Below are positions 10,278 to 20,528 of a stretch of 64,000 nucleotides of DNA, in pieces. Location of the stretch: positions 372,001 through 436,000 of the forward strand of contig CABIZZ010000001.1 in the NCBI GenBank assembly GCA_902363395.1. Direction: 5' to 3'. Source of the stretch: Streptococcaceae bacterium. Its GTDB lineage: Bacteria; Bacillota; Bacilli; Lactobacillales; Streptococcaceae. The first letter of the stretch is position 1. Each line of letters begins with the position of its first letter. Below the pieces are notes generated by a model. The model did no database searches and was not told the DNA's origin. It saw nothing but the letters and a program-made list of their open reading frames with translations. Both the position numbers and the translations under genes were made by a program.

Positions 10278-10305
10278 CAGAGGTTGCAACCCAGCCTCTG
10301 TTTTT
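10278..10305 (+). terminator. Terminator of the hrcA-dnaK-orphan operon
   Basis: CAGAGG (10278-10283) pairs with CCTCTG (10295-10300), followed by TTTTT. It separates dnaK and the orphan gene from the DJ-1 gene and dnaJ. Confidence 0.75.
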
Positions 10306-10328
10306 CGGTAAAATAGAGGATGTTGCGT

Positions 10329-10961
10329 ATGAAAAAAGTACTTTGTATCATTTATCCTAATTTTTCTCTTTATGAAATAACCGCTTTAACGAGTACTTTA
10401 GCTCTGTCTTTTGACGTCACGATTGATTATGTCGCTTCAGATCATTCGATAGTGGTCTCTGAGGATGGTTTGCCCTGTCAACCGACGAAAACACTGGATC
10501 AAATAAACCTAGAAGAGTATTCTTGTGTGATTTTGCCAGGAATGGTGAATATAGGTCCTGCTCTACGCGATGAGAAATTGATTTCGTTCTTGAGAGACCT
10601 TGGTAAGCAAGATATCCTCATTGCAGCCATTTCTTCAGCGCCTCTTTTATTGGCGAAAGCAGGCTTGTTGAAGGATACGAAATTTACAGGTGGCATTTGG
10701 CAAAACTTCTTTGACTATTTTGAATTTCTTCCACGTGAAAATTTCCAACCGAAAGTTCTTGTGCAAGATAAACAGATCATTACGGCTATCGGTTTTGCTC
10801 ATCAAGAGTTTGCAAGGAAAGTGATTCTAAGTTTAGGGTTGGCAGAGAATACGGATAACTATTTTAAAGAACAGAACGAGTACGCTGAAGAGGATTTGAT
10901 ATTTACTCTATCAAACCAAGAATTTGAACAAGTGAAGCAAAGTATAGAAAACATCCTCTAA
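10329..10961 (+). CDS. DJ-1/PfpI family protein lacking the nucleophile cysteine
   Basis: The 210-residue protein of the class I glutamine-amidotransferase-like DJ-1/PfpI superfamily has KKVLCIIYPNFSLYEITALT at the N-terminus and a nucleophile-elbow region that reads AAISSAPLLLAKAG, so serine replaces the usual cysteine. That change argues against classic DJ-1 protease or glyoxalase chemistry. ATG 10329 is preferred to 10320 because TAGAGGA lies at the right distance only for the former. It sits between dnaK and dnaJ, where most streptococci have only spacer or small genes. Function unknown, perhaps stress-related by position. Confidence 0.75.
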   Translation: MKKVLCIIYPNFSLYEITALTSTLALSFDVTIDYVASDHSIVVSEDGLPCQPTKTLDQINLEEYSCVILPGMVNIGPALRDEKLISFLRDLGKQDILIAAISSAPLLLAKAGLLKDTKFTGGIWQNFFDYFEFLPRENFQPKVLVQDKQIITAIGFAHQEFARKVILSLGLAENTDNYFKEQNEYAEEDLIFTLSNQEFEQVKQSIENIL

Positions 10962-10981
10962 AGATTACATGAAAATTATAG

Positions 10982-11104
10982 AAAGGAACAAAGAGCGTTC
11001 GGGGAATTGAACTCGAGCGGAAAGCTTGGAAATTAGATAAACCTCCTAAGAAATCAGGATTTCTTGTCGGTTTCCTAAATTTCAGTCGCTTTCTGTTCGC
11101 TCTT
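10982..11104 (+). promoter_or_regulatory. Hairpin leader separating a Shine-Dalgarno sequence from the dnaJ start
   Basis: AAAGGA (10982-10987) is the only Shine-Dalgarno-like sequence near dnaJ. Then comes one long imperfect hairpin: 10991-10997 with 11098-11104 (AAGAGCG/CGCTCTT), 11020-11025 with 11088-11093, 11028-11034 with 11078-11083, 11039-11043 with 11069-11073, and 11048-11055 with 11058-11065. The dnaJ ATG follows ten bases after the stem. Folding would bring the binding site next to the start codon. An anti-Shine-Dalgarno-like ACCTCCT lies inside at 11041-11047. Confidence 0.6.
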
Positions 11105-11114
11105 AGTATCTTGT

Positions 11115-12260
11115 ATGAACAATACTGAATTTTATGACCGTTTGGGCGTTTCGAAAAATGCATCTCAAGATGAGATCAAGAGAGCCTATCGGAAATTATC
11201 TAAAAAATATCATCCAGATATCAACAAGGATCCTGGAGCTGAGGACAAGTACAAGGAAGTTCAAGAAGCTTATGAGACTTTGAGCGACGAACAAAAGCGG
11301 GCGGCTTATGACCAATACGGTGCTGCAGGAGCCAACGGTGGTTTTGGTGGCTTCGGTGGCGGAGCTGGTGGTTTCGGTGGTTTTGATGGCACTGGCTTTG
11401 GTGGTTTTGAGGACATTTTCTCAAGCTTCTTTGGAGGAAGCGGTGCAAGCCGCAATCCTAATGCTCCACGTCAGGGAGATGATCTTCAGTACCGCGTAAA
11501 CCTCAAATTTGAAGAAGCCATCTTTGGAACTGAGAAGGAAGTCAAGTACCATCGGGAAGCTAGCTGTCGGACATGTGATGGGACTGGTGCTAAGCCAGGA
11601 ACGAGCCCTGTAACTTGTGGACGTTGTCATGGTTCTGGGGTTATCAATGTGGATACGCAAACCCCGCTTGGGATGATGCGCCGTCAAATCACCTGTGATG
11701 TCTGTCATGGTCGAGGAAAAGAAATTAAAGATCCTTGTACAACCTGTCATGGGACTGGTCACGAGAAACAAGCGCACAGTGTCAATGTGAAAATCCCTGC
11801 TGGGGTCGAAACTGGGCAACAAATCCGCCTCTCTGGTCAAGGAGAAGCTGGCTTTAATGGAGGGCCATACGGAGATCTCTATGTGGTGGTCAACGTTGAG
11901 CCGAGCGACAAATTTGAGCGTGATGGATCAACCATCTACTATAAATTGAACTTGAACGTTGTTCAGGCTGCTCTTGGGGATACGGTCCATGTTCCAACGG
12001 TTCACGGCGATGTTGACTTGGTCATCCCCGAAGGAACTCAGACAGGTAAGAAATTCCGTCTCCGCGGTAAAGGAGCACCAAGCTTGCGTGGTGGCTCTGT
12101 AGGAGATCAATATGTATCTGTTAATGTGGTGACACCAACAGGCCTAAATGACAAGCAAAAAGAAGCCCTTCGTGCATTTGCGGAAGCTGGTGATATCAAG
12201 GTAAATCCAAAGAAAAAAGGCTTCTTTGACAAGATGAAAGATGCCTTGGATGATTTATAA
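11115..12260 (+). CDS. dnaJ: Chaperone protein DnaJ
   Basis: The 381-residue co-chaperone has a J domain (residues 1-70 with the HPD motif in KYHPDINKD), a Gly/Phe-rich stretch (about 75-115), four zinc-binding CxxCxGxG repeats ([32 protein letters not shown]) and the C-terminal substrate-binding domain. It stimulates the DnaK ATPase and delivers substrates. The start [10 protein letters not shown] agrees with other streptococcal DnaJ proteins, yet no ribosome binding site lies in the preceding 15 bases; see the hairpin leader at 10982-11104. Confidence 0.97.
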   Translation: MNNTEFYDRLGVSKNASQDEIKRAYRKLSKKYHPDINKDPGAEDKYKEVQEAYETLSDEQKRAAYDQYGAAGANGGFGGFGGGAGGFGGFDGTGFGGFEDIFSSFFGGSGASRNPNAPRQGDDLQYRVNLKFEEAIFGTEKEVKYHREASCRTCDGTGAKPGTSPVTCGRCHGSGVINVDTQTPLGMMRRQITCDVCHGRGKEIKDPCTTCHGTGHEKQAHSVNVKIPAGVETGQQIRLSGQGEAGFNGGPYGDLYVVVNVEPSDKFERDGSTIYYKLNLNVVQAALGDTVHVPTVHGDVDLVIPEGTQTGKKFRLRGKGAPSLRGGSVGDQYVSVNVVTPTGLNDKQKEALRAFAEAGDIKVNPKKKGFFDKMKDALDDL

Positions 12261-12269
12261 AAATAAAAG

Positions 12270-12299
12270 AAGATTTGGTTTTCCAATCTTCTTTTTTTA
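12270..12299 (+). terminator. Terminator of dnaJ
   Basis: AGAAGATT pairs with AATCTTCT around a short loop and seven T residues follow. Confidence 0.85.
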
Positions 12300-12305
12300 A
12301 TCAAG

Positions 12306-12340
12306 AAAAACACCTCCGAAACCAAAAGATTCAGAGGTGT
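12306..12340 (-). terminator. Terminator of gdhA
   Basis: CACCTC and GAGGTG arms (about 12311-12339), with TTC/GAA pairing inside, are followed on the minus strand by a run of T residues. Confidence 0.75.
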
Positions 12341-12355
12341 GGCAAAAGAATCAAA

Positions 12356-13741
<1,386 letters not shown>

Positions 13742-13805
13742 TTAGTGAACTTACTGGTATATGGAGGCACTGCTGAAAGCAATGTCATATTTTATTACGT
13801 CGATA

Positions 13806-13834
13806 ATTATAGCAGACTTTTTTTGACTTGTAAA
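13806..13834 (-). promoter_or_regulatory. Promoter of gdhA
   Basis: On the minus strand TTTACA (13834-13829), 17 bp, TATAAT (13811-13806), the latter preceded by TGC. The leader is about 100 nt. The rest of the 374-bp gap between gdhA and pyrD shows no further gene; an open frame entering pyrD from 13843 has no binding site and is not used. Confidence 0.75.
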
Positions 13835-14036
13835 GAAAAAAGTTGAATTTTCTGAAAATTTTCACAACTGCCTATGAAGTGGGAAAAAATGGATGCGAAA
13901 GGACGATAGGATTGGAAAAATGTCTGATTTTTCCCCTCTATATAGAAAATAAATGGATAACATTTATGGTAATTTTTTCTATTTCCGGACGATCCTTGTT
14001 CTTTTTTAGTTTTCTAGCCATGAATCCTTCTTTTCG

Positions 14037-14045
14037 TGCTATAAT
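14037..14045 (+). promoter_or_regulatory. Extended -10 promoter of pyrD
   Basis: TGC followed by TATAAT (14040-14045). The -35 region is weak. Confidence 0.6.
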
Positions 14046-14076
14046 GGCTGTAAGAATTCATTTCAAGGAGAAGAAG

Positions 14077-15012
14077 ATGGTATCGACAAAGACGCAAATT
14101 GCTGGTTTTGAATTTGACAACTGCCTGATGAATGCGGCAGGTGTGGCCTGTATGACCACTGAGGAATTAGAAGAAGTGAAGAATTCGGCTGCTGGGACCT
14201 TTGTGACCAAGACAGCTACCTTGGAGTTCCGTTCTGGAAATCCAGAGCCACGCTATCAAGATGTGCCGCTTGGTTCGATCAATTCGATGGGGCTACCTAA
14301 CCAAGGGTTGGACTATTATTTGAATTACTTATTGGAGTTGCAAGAAACAGATCCCGATCGGACTTTCTTCCTATCTCTTGTCGGTATGTCTCCTGAGGAA
14401 ACCCATACCATTTTGAAAAAGGTGCAAGAAAGTGATTTTAAAGGTTTGACTGAATTGAACCTCTCCTGCCCCAATGTTCCAGGGAAACCCCAGATCGCTT
14501 ATGATTTTGAGACGACGGATCGGATCTTGTCAGAGGTCTTTGCCTACTTTACCAAACCTCTTGGGATCAAGTTGCCACCTTATTTTGATATCGTTCATTT
14601 TGATCAAGCAGCAGCAATCTTTAACAAATACCCGCTCAAATTTGTCAACTGCGTCAATTCGATCGGAAATGGCCTCTACATTGAGGATGAATCCGTTGTG
14701 ATCCGTCCGAAGAACGGCTTTGGTGGGATCGGTGGCGAATACATCAAACCAACTGCTCTGGCCAATGTCCATGCTTTTTACCAACGGTTAAATCCAGAAA
14801 TTCAGATTGTGGGGACTGGGGGCGTCTTGACTGGTCGCGATGCCTTTGAACATATCCTTTGTGGGGCTAGTATGGTGCAAATCGGAACGACGCTACATAA
14901 AGAAGGAGTAGGAGCTTTTGACCGCATCACTGCAGAGCTCAAAGCTATCATGGAAGAAAAAGGCTACCAAAGCCTGGAAGATTTCCGTGGGAAACTGCAC
15001 TACATTGACTAA
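14077..15012 (+). CDS. pyrD: Dihydroorotate dehydrogenase, class 1A
   Basis: The 311-residue cytosolic flavoenzyme oxidises dihydroorotate to orotate in pyrimidine synthesis, using fumarate in class 1A. Diagnostic segments are [27 protein letters not shown] with the catalytic cysteine, [21 protein letters not shown] and [19 protein letters not shown]. The frame is open further upstream to 13843, but the -10 box at 14040-14045 and AAGGAG at 14065-14070 fix the start at 14077. No PyrK partner is nearby, as expected for class 1A. Confidence 0.94.
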   Translation: MVSTKTQIAGFEFDNCLMNAAGVACMTTEELEEVKNSAAGTFVTKTATLEFRSGNPEPRYQDVPLGSINSMGLPNQGLDYYLNYLLELQETDPDRTFFLSLVGMSPEETHTILKKVQESDFKGLTELNLSCPNVPGKPQIAYDFETTDRILSEVFAYFTKPLGIKLPPYFDIVHFDQAAAIFNKYPLKFVNCVNSIGNGLYIEDESVVIRPKNGFGGIGGEYIKPTALANVHAFYQRLNPEIQIVGTGGVLTGRDAFEHILCGASMVQIGTTLHKEGVGAFDRITAELKAIMEEKGYQSLEDFRGKLHYID

Positions 15013-15025
15013 TCTTTCGAGAAGA

Positions 15026-15058
15026 ACTTCCTCAAGTGGAAACTTGGGGAAGTTTTTT
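15026..15058 (+). terminator. Terminator of pyrD
   Basis: ACTTCCTCAAGT pairs with ACTTGGGGAAGT around GGAA, followed by six T residues. Confidence 0.9.
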
Positions 15059-15060
15059 AT

Positions 15061-15234
15061 GAGAGTGGGACAGAAATCGGTAATTCGTTAGAATTCGATT
15101 TCGTTGTCCCACCTCCGCACAGTTGAGTAGGGCTGTAAAAGCTGATGAAATCAGCGTAGTAGAGCCCACTCAACCACTGCGTCTTGCTCGACAATCCAAA
15201 AATAATTGAAAGGCTAGGACTTTTGTCCCAGCCT
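15061..15234 (+). repeat. Three-hairpin dispersed repeat, copy 2
   Basis: The partner of 1790-1972. The hairpins are 15065-15112 (GTGGGAC/GTCCCAC and GAAATCG/CGATTTC), 15123-15173 (TTGAGT/ACTCAA, GGGCT/AGCCC, GCTGAT/ATCAGC) and 15211-15234 (AGGCT/AGCCT, GGAC/GTCC). Both copies lie on the plus strand behind a gene. This copy lacks the T run, and a strong terminator already precedes it. Confidence 0.8.
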
Positions 15235-15317
15235 CATTCTGTTCCTAGTTTTAAAGATTTTCCATTTTTATAGAGAGAAAAAGGTGTACAATGGAGGTGA
15301 AAAGGAAGGTGATGTCG

Positions 15318-15647
15318 ATGGGAGAAAGGGATGTGATTCAAGAGGCGAGGGCGACGGTCAGCCTTCTTCAAACAGCCTTTTCTAGCGAATGCAAAGCCAG
15401 TCCAGAGGACTTTCGATTTCGAGAAAATCTAGATCAGATGTTGAAAGTTTTATTGAAGGCTCAAAGGATAGACAATCGCCTGTTGATCGAGTTGGAAAAG
15501 TTTTATCAGACCGCCAGTCTATTGATTGGTCTGGGTGGGTTGCGTTTAAATGAAGAAACCTTTCAAGTTTGGCGAGCTTATGATCACTGGCATTACGAGG
15601 TTGTGAAGCCTCAGTTACAGGTCTACGGACCGACGGTGGTTCTTTAA
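15318..15647 (+). CDS. Small helical protein of unknown function
   Basis: The 109-residue protein is predicted mostly alpha-helical (KVLLKAQRIDNRLLIELEKF, FQVWRAYDHWHYEVVKPQL). Size and helix content recall streptococcal bacteriocin-immunity-like proteins, but I see no defining motif. Start choice: ATG 15318 has AAGGAAGG eight bases upstream. The earlier ATG 15291 overlaps a TACAAT box (15287-15292) that probably drives this gene. A short open frame with a strong binding site follows 51 bases after the stop. Confidence 0.55.
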   Translation: MGERDVIQEARATVSLLQTAFSSECKASPEDFRFRENLDQMLKVLLKAQRIDNRLLIELEKFYQTASLLIGLGGLRLNEETFQVWRAYDHWHYEVVKPQLQVYGPTVVL

Positions 15648-15698
15648 TGTTGAAAGAGTTGCCTAGGAACATCAGATGATTGAGAGGAGGTGTGGGAC

Positions 15699-15785
15699 AT
15701 GTCTCTCATGCATGATTTTTTCCATCAGTTTTTAGTGTCTCTACGGAATCTTGGTTACTCGCTCTTTTTCTTATTTGAAAAATAA
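15699..15785 (+). CDS. Possible 28-residue small protein
   Basis: GAGGAGG (15684-15690) lies eight bases before ATG 15699. The product begins MSLMHDFFHQFLV and ends YSLFFLFEK, an amphipathic to hydrophobic peptide with a charged C-terminus, a profile compatible with a small membrane peptide. It lies between the small helical protein gene and a strong terminator at 15800, so it would be in the same transcript. Evidence is limited to the binding site, position and hydrophobicity. Confidence 0.35.
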   Translation: MSLMHDFFHQFLVSLRNLGYSLFFLFEK

Positions 15786-15799
15786 GTGGGAATGCCTTT

Positions 15800-15832
15800 A
15801 TCCCTTTTACTAGTATAGTAGAAGGGATTTTT
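15800..15832 (+). terminator. Terminator after the small genes
   Basis: ATCCCTT with TACT pairs with AGTA and AAGGGAT (to 15828), followed by T residues. Confidence 0.85.
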
Positions 15833-15844
15833 GATGCAGAATCC

Positions 15845-15873
15845 TTGAAAATCTGAGGCTCTTGGATTATGAT
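15845..15873 (+). promoter_or_regulatory. Promoter of msrAB
   Basis: TTGAAA (15845-15850), 17 bp, TATGAT (15868-15873). Confidence 0.65.
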
Positions 15874-15929
15874 GGAGCTAATAGATGTTAAGCGTTCCTC
15901 TTAGGGAATGCAGGAAGCGAGGAAAAAAG

Positions 15930-16865
15930 ATGGCAGAGATTTATCTAGCAGGTGGCTGTTTTTGGGGTTTAGAGGAGTATTTCTCTCGGATCCCCGGTGT
16001 AGAACAGACGACGGTGGGCTATGCCAATGGCCAGGTAGAAACGACCAATTACCAACTAATCAAGGAAACGGATCATGCAGAGACCGTACAAGTCGTCTAT
16101 GATCCAGACAAGATTACTCTACGAGCGATTCTGCTCTACTTTTTCCGAGTGATCGATCCCTTGTCCATTAACAAGCAGGGAAATGATCAAGGGCGCCAAT
16201 ATCGGACCGGTGTTTATTACCTAGAGGAGGCAGATCGTCAGGTGATCGCCCAAGTGTTTGCGGAAGAAGAGAAGCAACTGGGCCGCAAAATTGCGGTTGA
16301 GTTGGAACCCTTGCGCCACTACATCCTAGCTGAGGACTACCACCAAGACTACCTCAAGAAGAATCCTGGAGGTTATTGCCATATTGATGTGACGGATGCA
16401 GCCCAACCCTTGATTGATCCGGCAGCTTATCAGAAGCCAGATCAAGAAATCTTAAAGGCGAAACTGACGGCAGAACAGTACCAAGTCACTCAAAATAGTG
16501 CGACGGAACGCCCTTTCCACAATGCCTATGATCAGACCTTTGAAGAGGGTATCTATGTGGATATTACGACTGGGGAACCTCTCTTTTTTGCCAAGGATAA
16601 GTTTGCTTCTGGCTGTGGATGGCCAAGTTTCTCCCGTCCCATTGCCAAAGATGTCATCCACTATTACCAGGACCATAGCCACGGGATGGAGCGGATCGAA
16701 GTTCGTTCCCGCTCAGGTAATGCCCATCTCGGCCATGTCTTCACCGATGGACCCAAAGACCAAGGTGGCCTTCGCTATTGCATCAATTCGGCCTCACTGC
16801 GCTTTATTCCAAAAGAGGAAATGGAGCAAGAAGGTTATGGTTATTTGTTAAAGGCTTTGAAATAA
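15930..16865 (+). CDS. msrAB: Fused peptide-methionine sulfoxide reductase MsrA/MsrB
   Basis: The 311-residue two-domain repair enzyme reduces both diastereomers of oxidised methionine in proteins. The MsrA domain (1-~155) has GGCFWG with the catalytic cysteine near residue 10; the MsrB domain (about 175-311) has [24 protein letters not shown] and the catalytic cysteine in [11 protein letters not shown]. No signal peptide is present, so it is cytosolic. The start at 15930 is set by GAGGAAAAAAG; the upstream in-frame ATG (15885) would add a basic 15-residue extension without support. Useful in an organism that makes H2O2 through SpxB. Confidence 0.95.
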   Translation: MAEIYLAGGCFWGLEEYFSRIPGVEQTTVGYANGQVETTNYQLIKETDHAETVQVVYDPDKITLRAILLYFFRVIDPLSINKQGNDQGRQYRTGVYYLEEADRQVIAQVFAEEEKQLGRKIAVELEPLRHYILAEDYHQDYLKKNPGGYCHIDVTDAAQPLIDPAAYQKPDQEILKAKLTAEQYQVTQNSATERPFHNAYDQTFEEGIYVDITTGEPLFFAKDKFASGCGWPSFSRPIAKDVIHYYQDHSHGMERIEVRSRSGNAHLGHVFTDGPKDQGGLRYCINSASLRFIPKEEMEQEGYGYLLKALK

Positions 16866-16902
16866 GAGGGTCTTTCTATTAGATCGAAAAACGGAGTGTA
16901 GG

Positions 16903-17103
16903 ATGAAAAATAGAAATTTGTGGTTAACAATTTTTTCACTTTCAGCTATGGTAACTCTGATTGGATTAGGATTTACTGCCTATAATCATTTTGTATTCCA
17001 TCAACCTTTTATGAATCGGACGACAAAAGGGTTACTTTCGGCCTTTTTCCTAAGTCTTGTCATGGTTGCGATTAGCTTGTCCAAATCAAACGATAAGAAG
17101 TGA
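16903..17103 (+). CDS. Small two-helix membrane protein
   Basis: The 66-residue protein has two hydrophobic segments (about 7-27 and 43-60), short polar ends and a basic C-terminus (SKSNDKK). CGGAG lies nine bases before the ATG. It is 37 bases downstream of msrAB with no terminator between, so probably co-transcribed. Function unknown. Confidence 0.65.
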   Translation: MKNRNLWLTIFSLSAMVTLIGLGFTAYNHFVFHQPFMNRTTKGLLSAFFLSLVMVAISLSKSNDKK

Positions 17104-17139
17104 TGATCGATCATTTACATGAATTAATCAACTGTGCAG

Positions 17140-17196
17140 GAGCAGGACGATGAAGCGTTTCTAAACAATAGCGCTTCTGTCCTGCTCTCTTTTTTC
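17140..17196 (+). terminator. Terminator of msrAB and the small membrane protein
   Basis: GAGCAGGAC (17140-17148) pairs with GTCCTGCTC (17179-17187), with GAAGCG/CGCTTC inside, followed by a T-rich tail. Confidence 0.9.
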
Positions 17197-17211
17197 TCTT
17201 CTTAAAATTTG

Positions 17212-17220
17212 TGATACAAT
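17212..17220 (+). promoter_or_regulatory. Extended -10 promoter of the CapA-like gene
   Basis: TGA before TACAAT (17215-17220). The leader is about 165 nt and contains a TAGGTTT/AAACCTA stem (17246-17252 with 17279-17285). Confidence 0.5.
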
Positions 17221-17392
17221 GAAGAGAAAGCATTTCAATGAATGCTAGGTTTGATGTGGGTATAGTGGCTCATTGTATAAACCTAAGATGAGAAAGTTGG
17301 AATGTTAGAGAAGTGTGAGAATGTAAAAGGTACCATCAAGATGCTAGGGAGATGCCTTTGACAAGTGCAAGAGAATTGAATAGGAAGAGAAG

Positions 17393-18748
17393 ATGATGAA
17401 GAATTGGAAGGATCTCTTAAAGAGATGGAGCGAGCTTGGGAAAGATATCCTCAGGATGCTCAACGACTGGCTTGATATTGGCTTGGGAAAGGTGACCGCT
17501 TTCCGCCTGACCAACGAACAGTTTGTCTATGGTTTGCTGATTACAGTATTTGTAGCAGCAAATCTGGTCTTGTGGGTTCAAAAATGGAATGGTTTTCCCA
17601 TTACAGCGCTAGAAATGCCGGAAGTCGTTGAAAAGCAAGAAGAAGTTCATCCGGATCAGTTACCGCATACGGCTCGGATCATGGCAAATGGAGATCAACT
17701 CTATCATGACTTGATTTATATCAGCGCCGCCAAGGAAGATGGAAGCTATGATTTTTCTGAGAATTATCACTATGCTCAGGAATGGTTGAAGCAAGGGGAT
17801 CTGGTCTTGGGGGATTTTGAAGGGACCATTAATTCGGATTATAGGCTTTCGGGCTATCCGATTTTCAATGCCCCTGGGGAGGTGGTTGCTTCGATTAAGG
17901 AGGCAGGCTATCAGGTGATGGACCTGGGACATAACCATATTCTTGATTCTGGCTTGGAAGGGCTGTTTTCGACTGCAAAGGCCTTTGAAGACGCGGGGAT
18001 CCAAACGGTTGGTGTCTACCCGCATGAGACGAGAGAGCAAGCCCCTATCCTGATCAAGGAAGTAAATGGGATCAAGATTGCGATCTTGGCCTACTCCTAC
18101 GGGTTTAATGGGATGGAATATAATCTAGAACAAGAGGACTATGATAACCGTCTATCGGACCTCAATGAGGAGCGGATGCGTCAAGAAATCCAAAAAGCTG
18201 AGATGGAAGCGGACGTAACTATTGTCATGCCTCAGATGGGGATTGAATATGAGTTAGAGCCATCAGAGGAACAAAAGGAGCTATACCATAAGATGATTTC
18301 TTGGGGAGCGGATATCGTCTTGGGTGGTCATCCTCATGTTGTCCAGCCTGCTGAGATTGTGGATAAGGATGGGCAACAGAAATTGATTGTTTATTCTATG
18401 GGGAATTTCCTTTCCAATCAGCGGATGGAAACCATGGAAGGGATAGACAATGCCCAATGGACCGAACGGGGTGTCCTGATGGATATCACCATTGAGAAGG
18501 TAGGGCGCAAGACACGAATCAAAACGGCAACAGCTCATCCTACTTGGGTCAACCGGACGCCAAAGGACAGTTATTCTCCTGAAGGCTATGAACTCTATCA
18601 TTTCCAGACCTATATCTTGGAGGACTGGATTGAAGGCGGCAAGTACCGGGATCAATTGGATGATGAAACAAAGGCGCGTGTCGATACAGCCTACCAGGAA
18701 GTGAAAGAACGTGTGAATCTGAATTGGCAGCAGGAAGGGGCGAATTAA
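17393..18748 (+). CDS. CapA-family (poly-gamma-glutamate synthesis type) membrane-anchored phosphoesterase-like protein
   Basis: The 451-residue protein has one membrane segment at about 45-62 (YGLLITVFVAANLVLWV) and a large extracellular CapA domain related to metallophosphatases. Characteristic blocks are ANGDQLYH, DLVLGDFEGTI, MDLGHNHILDSGLEGL, GADIVLGGHPHVVQP and YSMGNFLSNQ. CapA proteins take part in poly-gamma-glutamate capsules in bacilli, but no capB/capC partners lie here, so the substrate is open. AGGAAGAG precedes the ATG pair 17393/17396. Four bases from the next gene, so probably co-translated. Confidence 0.88.
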   Translation: MMKNWKDLLKRWSELGKDILRMLNDWLDIGLGKVTAFRLTNEQFVYGLLITVFVAANLVLWVQKWNGFPITALEMPEVVEKQEEVHPDQLPHTARIMANGDQLYHDLIYISAAKEDGSYDFSENYHYAQEWLKQGDLVLGDFEGTINSDYRLSGYPIFNAPGEVVASIKEAGYQVMDLGHNHILDSGLEGLFSTAKAFEDAGIQTVGVYPHETREQAPILIKEVNGIKIAILAYSYGFNGMEYNLEQEDYDNRLSDLNEERMRQEIQKAEMEADVTIVMPQMGIEYELEPSEEQKELYHKMISWGADIVLGGHPHVVQPAEIVDKDGQQKLIVYSMGNFLSNQRMETMEGIDNAQWTERGVLMDITIEKVGRKTRIKTATAHPTWVNRTPKDSYSPEGYELYHFQTYILEDWIEGGKYRDQLDDETKARVDTAYQEVKERVNLNWQQEGAN

Positions 18749-18751
18749 GAA

Positions 18752-20417
18752 ATGGATAAACTTGGATGGTTACCAATTGGATTTGTTGGACTGATCATCA
18801 TTATGGTTCTAACAAATCGGATAGCAACGATTCGTCTGAGAAAAAAATTAGCCAAGGCTTGGGAGGGAAAACCTTTTTTTATAAAAAATGATAGTGAAGA
18901 GAGTTTAGTGGAAACGATGCTTTTGGCATCTACACTCCAGCCAACGGATAGTCAAGTAGATGGTCAAACTTGGCATGATTTAGACATGCATAGAGTCTTT
19001 GATCAGTTGAACCATACACAGTCTAGTATAGGGGCAGAGGCCTTGTTTCAGAAGATGCGTTTGATAAACTTTCAACCAGATGCATCTTTGCAGGAGTTAG
19101 AAGATTTCTTTGAACATCACCCGGATCTTCGTCTGAAGGTTCAGGTTGTTATGAACCAGTTAGGAAAAAAGAACCACAATATGGCTAGAAGTATTGTGGC
19201 GAATCCAGGGAAGCAAGATTCGAGGATTTATCTTTCTCTCTACATTTTTTTAGCGTGTTTGCCAGTCCTCTCTCTTTTCTTTCTTCCGTTTTTTCAAATT
19301 CAAGCCATGTCAGTCTTGATAGCGAGTGTGACGTTTAATATCATTTTTTCGAGCATTCGGAATTGGTCGAATAAAATGCGCTTGGATCAAGTTAGTTACT
19401 TGGTTCGTATCTTTGATTCAGCGGAAAAGCTGAGCCGTCTAGCACTACAAAAAAAAAGAAACCCTCAAACAGGCTATCCAACCATTTAAGAAGACGAAAG
19501 TCATTTCCAGCATCTTACAAAGTCCAACAGGAAGCTCCGAGATGGAAATTATCCTGATTTACCTTAATTTTCTTTTCTTAATTCCTCAGATTGCTCAAAT
19601 CTATATCTATCAGCAAGTGAGGACTCATCAGAAAGAAGCGCAGGAAACAATCAATCTTTTGGGGGAATTGGAAGTAGCCATCAGCCTTCTACGCCATAAG
19701 CGTGATGGTAATTTGGTTTGTCATCCCAATTTTAAGGAAGAAGCTGGGATTAAAGGAAAGGGGATCTACCATCCTTTACTAGCGGATCCGGTTGTTAATG
19801 ACGTTAGTTTTGAAAGAAATATGGTGATTAGTGGGGATAATGCCTCTGGGAAATCCACTTATCTGAAAATGGTAGCCATTAACTGTATTTTAGCGCAGGG
19901 CTTGGGCTTCGCCTATGGCGAAAGTTTGGAGCTTTCTTATGGACATGTCATGACTTCTATGGATGTCAGCGATGATATCGAGGTTGGAGATAGTTATTTT
20001 ATTACAGAGAGCAAAACGATTCTCCGAATGATTGAGAGTCTGGAAAAGTCAGGTTTTCATTATTTCTTTATTGATGAACTCTTTAAGGGAACCAATACCA
20101 TTGAGCGAATTGGGTCTGGCTTAGGGATTGTCCGCTGGCTATCGAGACACGATTGCCTGTATATGATTTCAAGCCATGATATTGAGCTGGTTGCTGCATC
20201 TGGTGCAGTCAATGATAATTATCATTTTGACAGTCGCTATGTTGACGGGAAAATCGTCTTTGATTATGAGATAAAGCAGGGAGCAGCAGTAACGAAGAAT
20301 GCGGTCAATACATTAAAAAACCTCCATTTCCCTTCGGAAATCACTCGAACTTCCCAAGAATTAATTGGACAATATGAAAAGACAGGAAAATGGTCTTTAA
20401 GTAGAGTGATTGAGTGA
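18752..20417 (+). pseudogene. MutS-like membrane ATPase gene split by a frameshift in an A9 tract
   Basis: Two open frames form one protein. Frame 1 (18752-19489) has an N-terminal membrane helix, a central domain and two more hydrophobic segments. Frame 2 is open from the A tract through 20417 and has the MutS-type ATPase: Walker A GDNASGKST, Walker B FFIDELFKGTNT and the SSHD block. The break is at nine A residues, 19449-19457. With eight A the frame continues KKETLKQAIQP into frame 2 without a stop. The full product would be about 554 residues, like streptococcal membrane-bound MutS-related proteins, which lack a mismatch-binding domain. It may be a sequencing error, a phase-variable tract, slippage-expressed, or a true pseudogene. 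ATG 19542 has no clear binding site. Confidence 0.8.
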
Positions 20418-20466
20418 TGAAGAGGAAGGTTGCTAGGCTTTATCAGATCTACTGTTGTAAAAAATT

Positions 20467-20514
20467 AAAAGCACATAAAACGCAAACTTCACTTGTGTTT
20501 CATGTGCTTTTATT
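20467..20514. terminator. Bidirectional terminator between MutS-like and AraC-type genes
   Basis: AAAAGCACATAAAAC and GTGTTTCATGTGCTTTT form a long stem with A and T runs on either side, serving both convergent genes. Confidence 0.85.
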
Positions 20515-20528
20515 GTTTGATCTATTGG

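Noticed and set aside
13843..14076. N-terminal extension of PyrD by 78 codons
   Set aside because: No binding site at 13843; the -10 box and AAGGAG just before 14077 place the start at [10 protein letters not shown].
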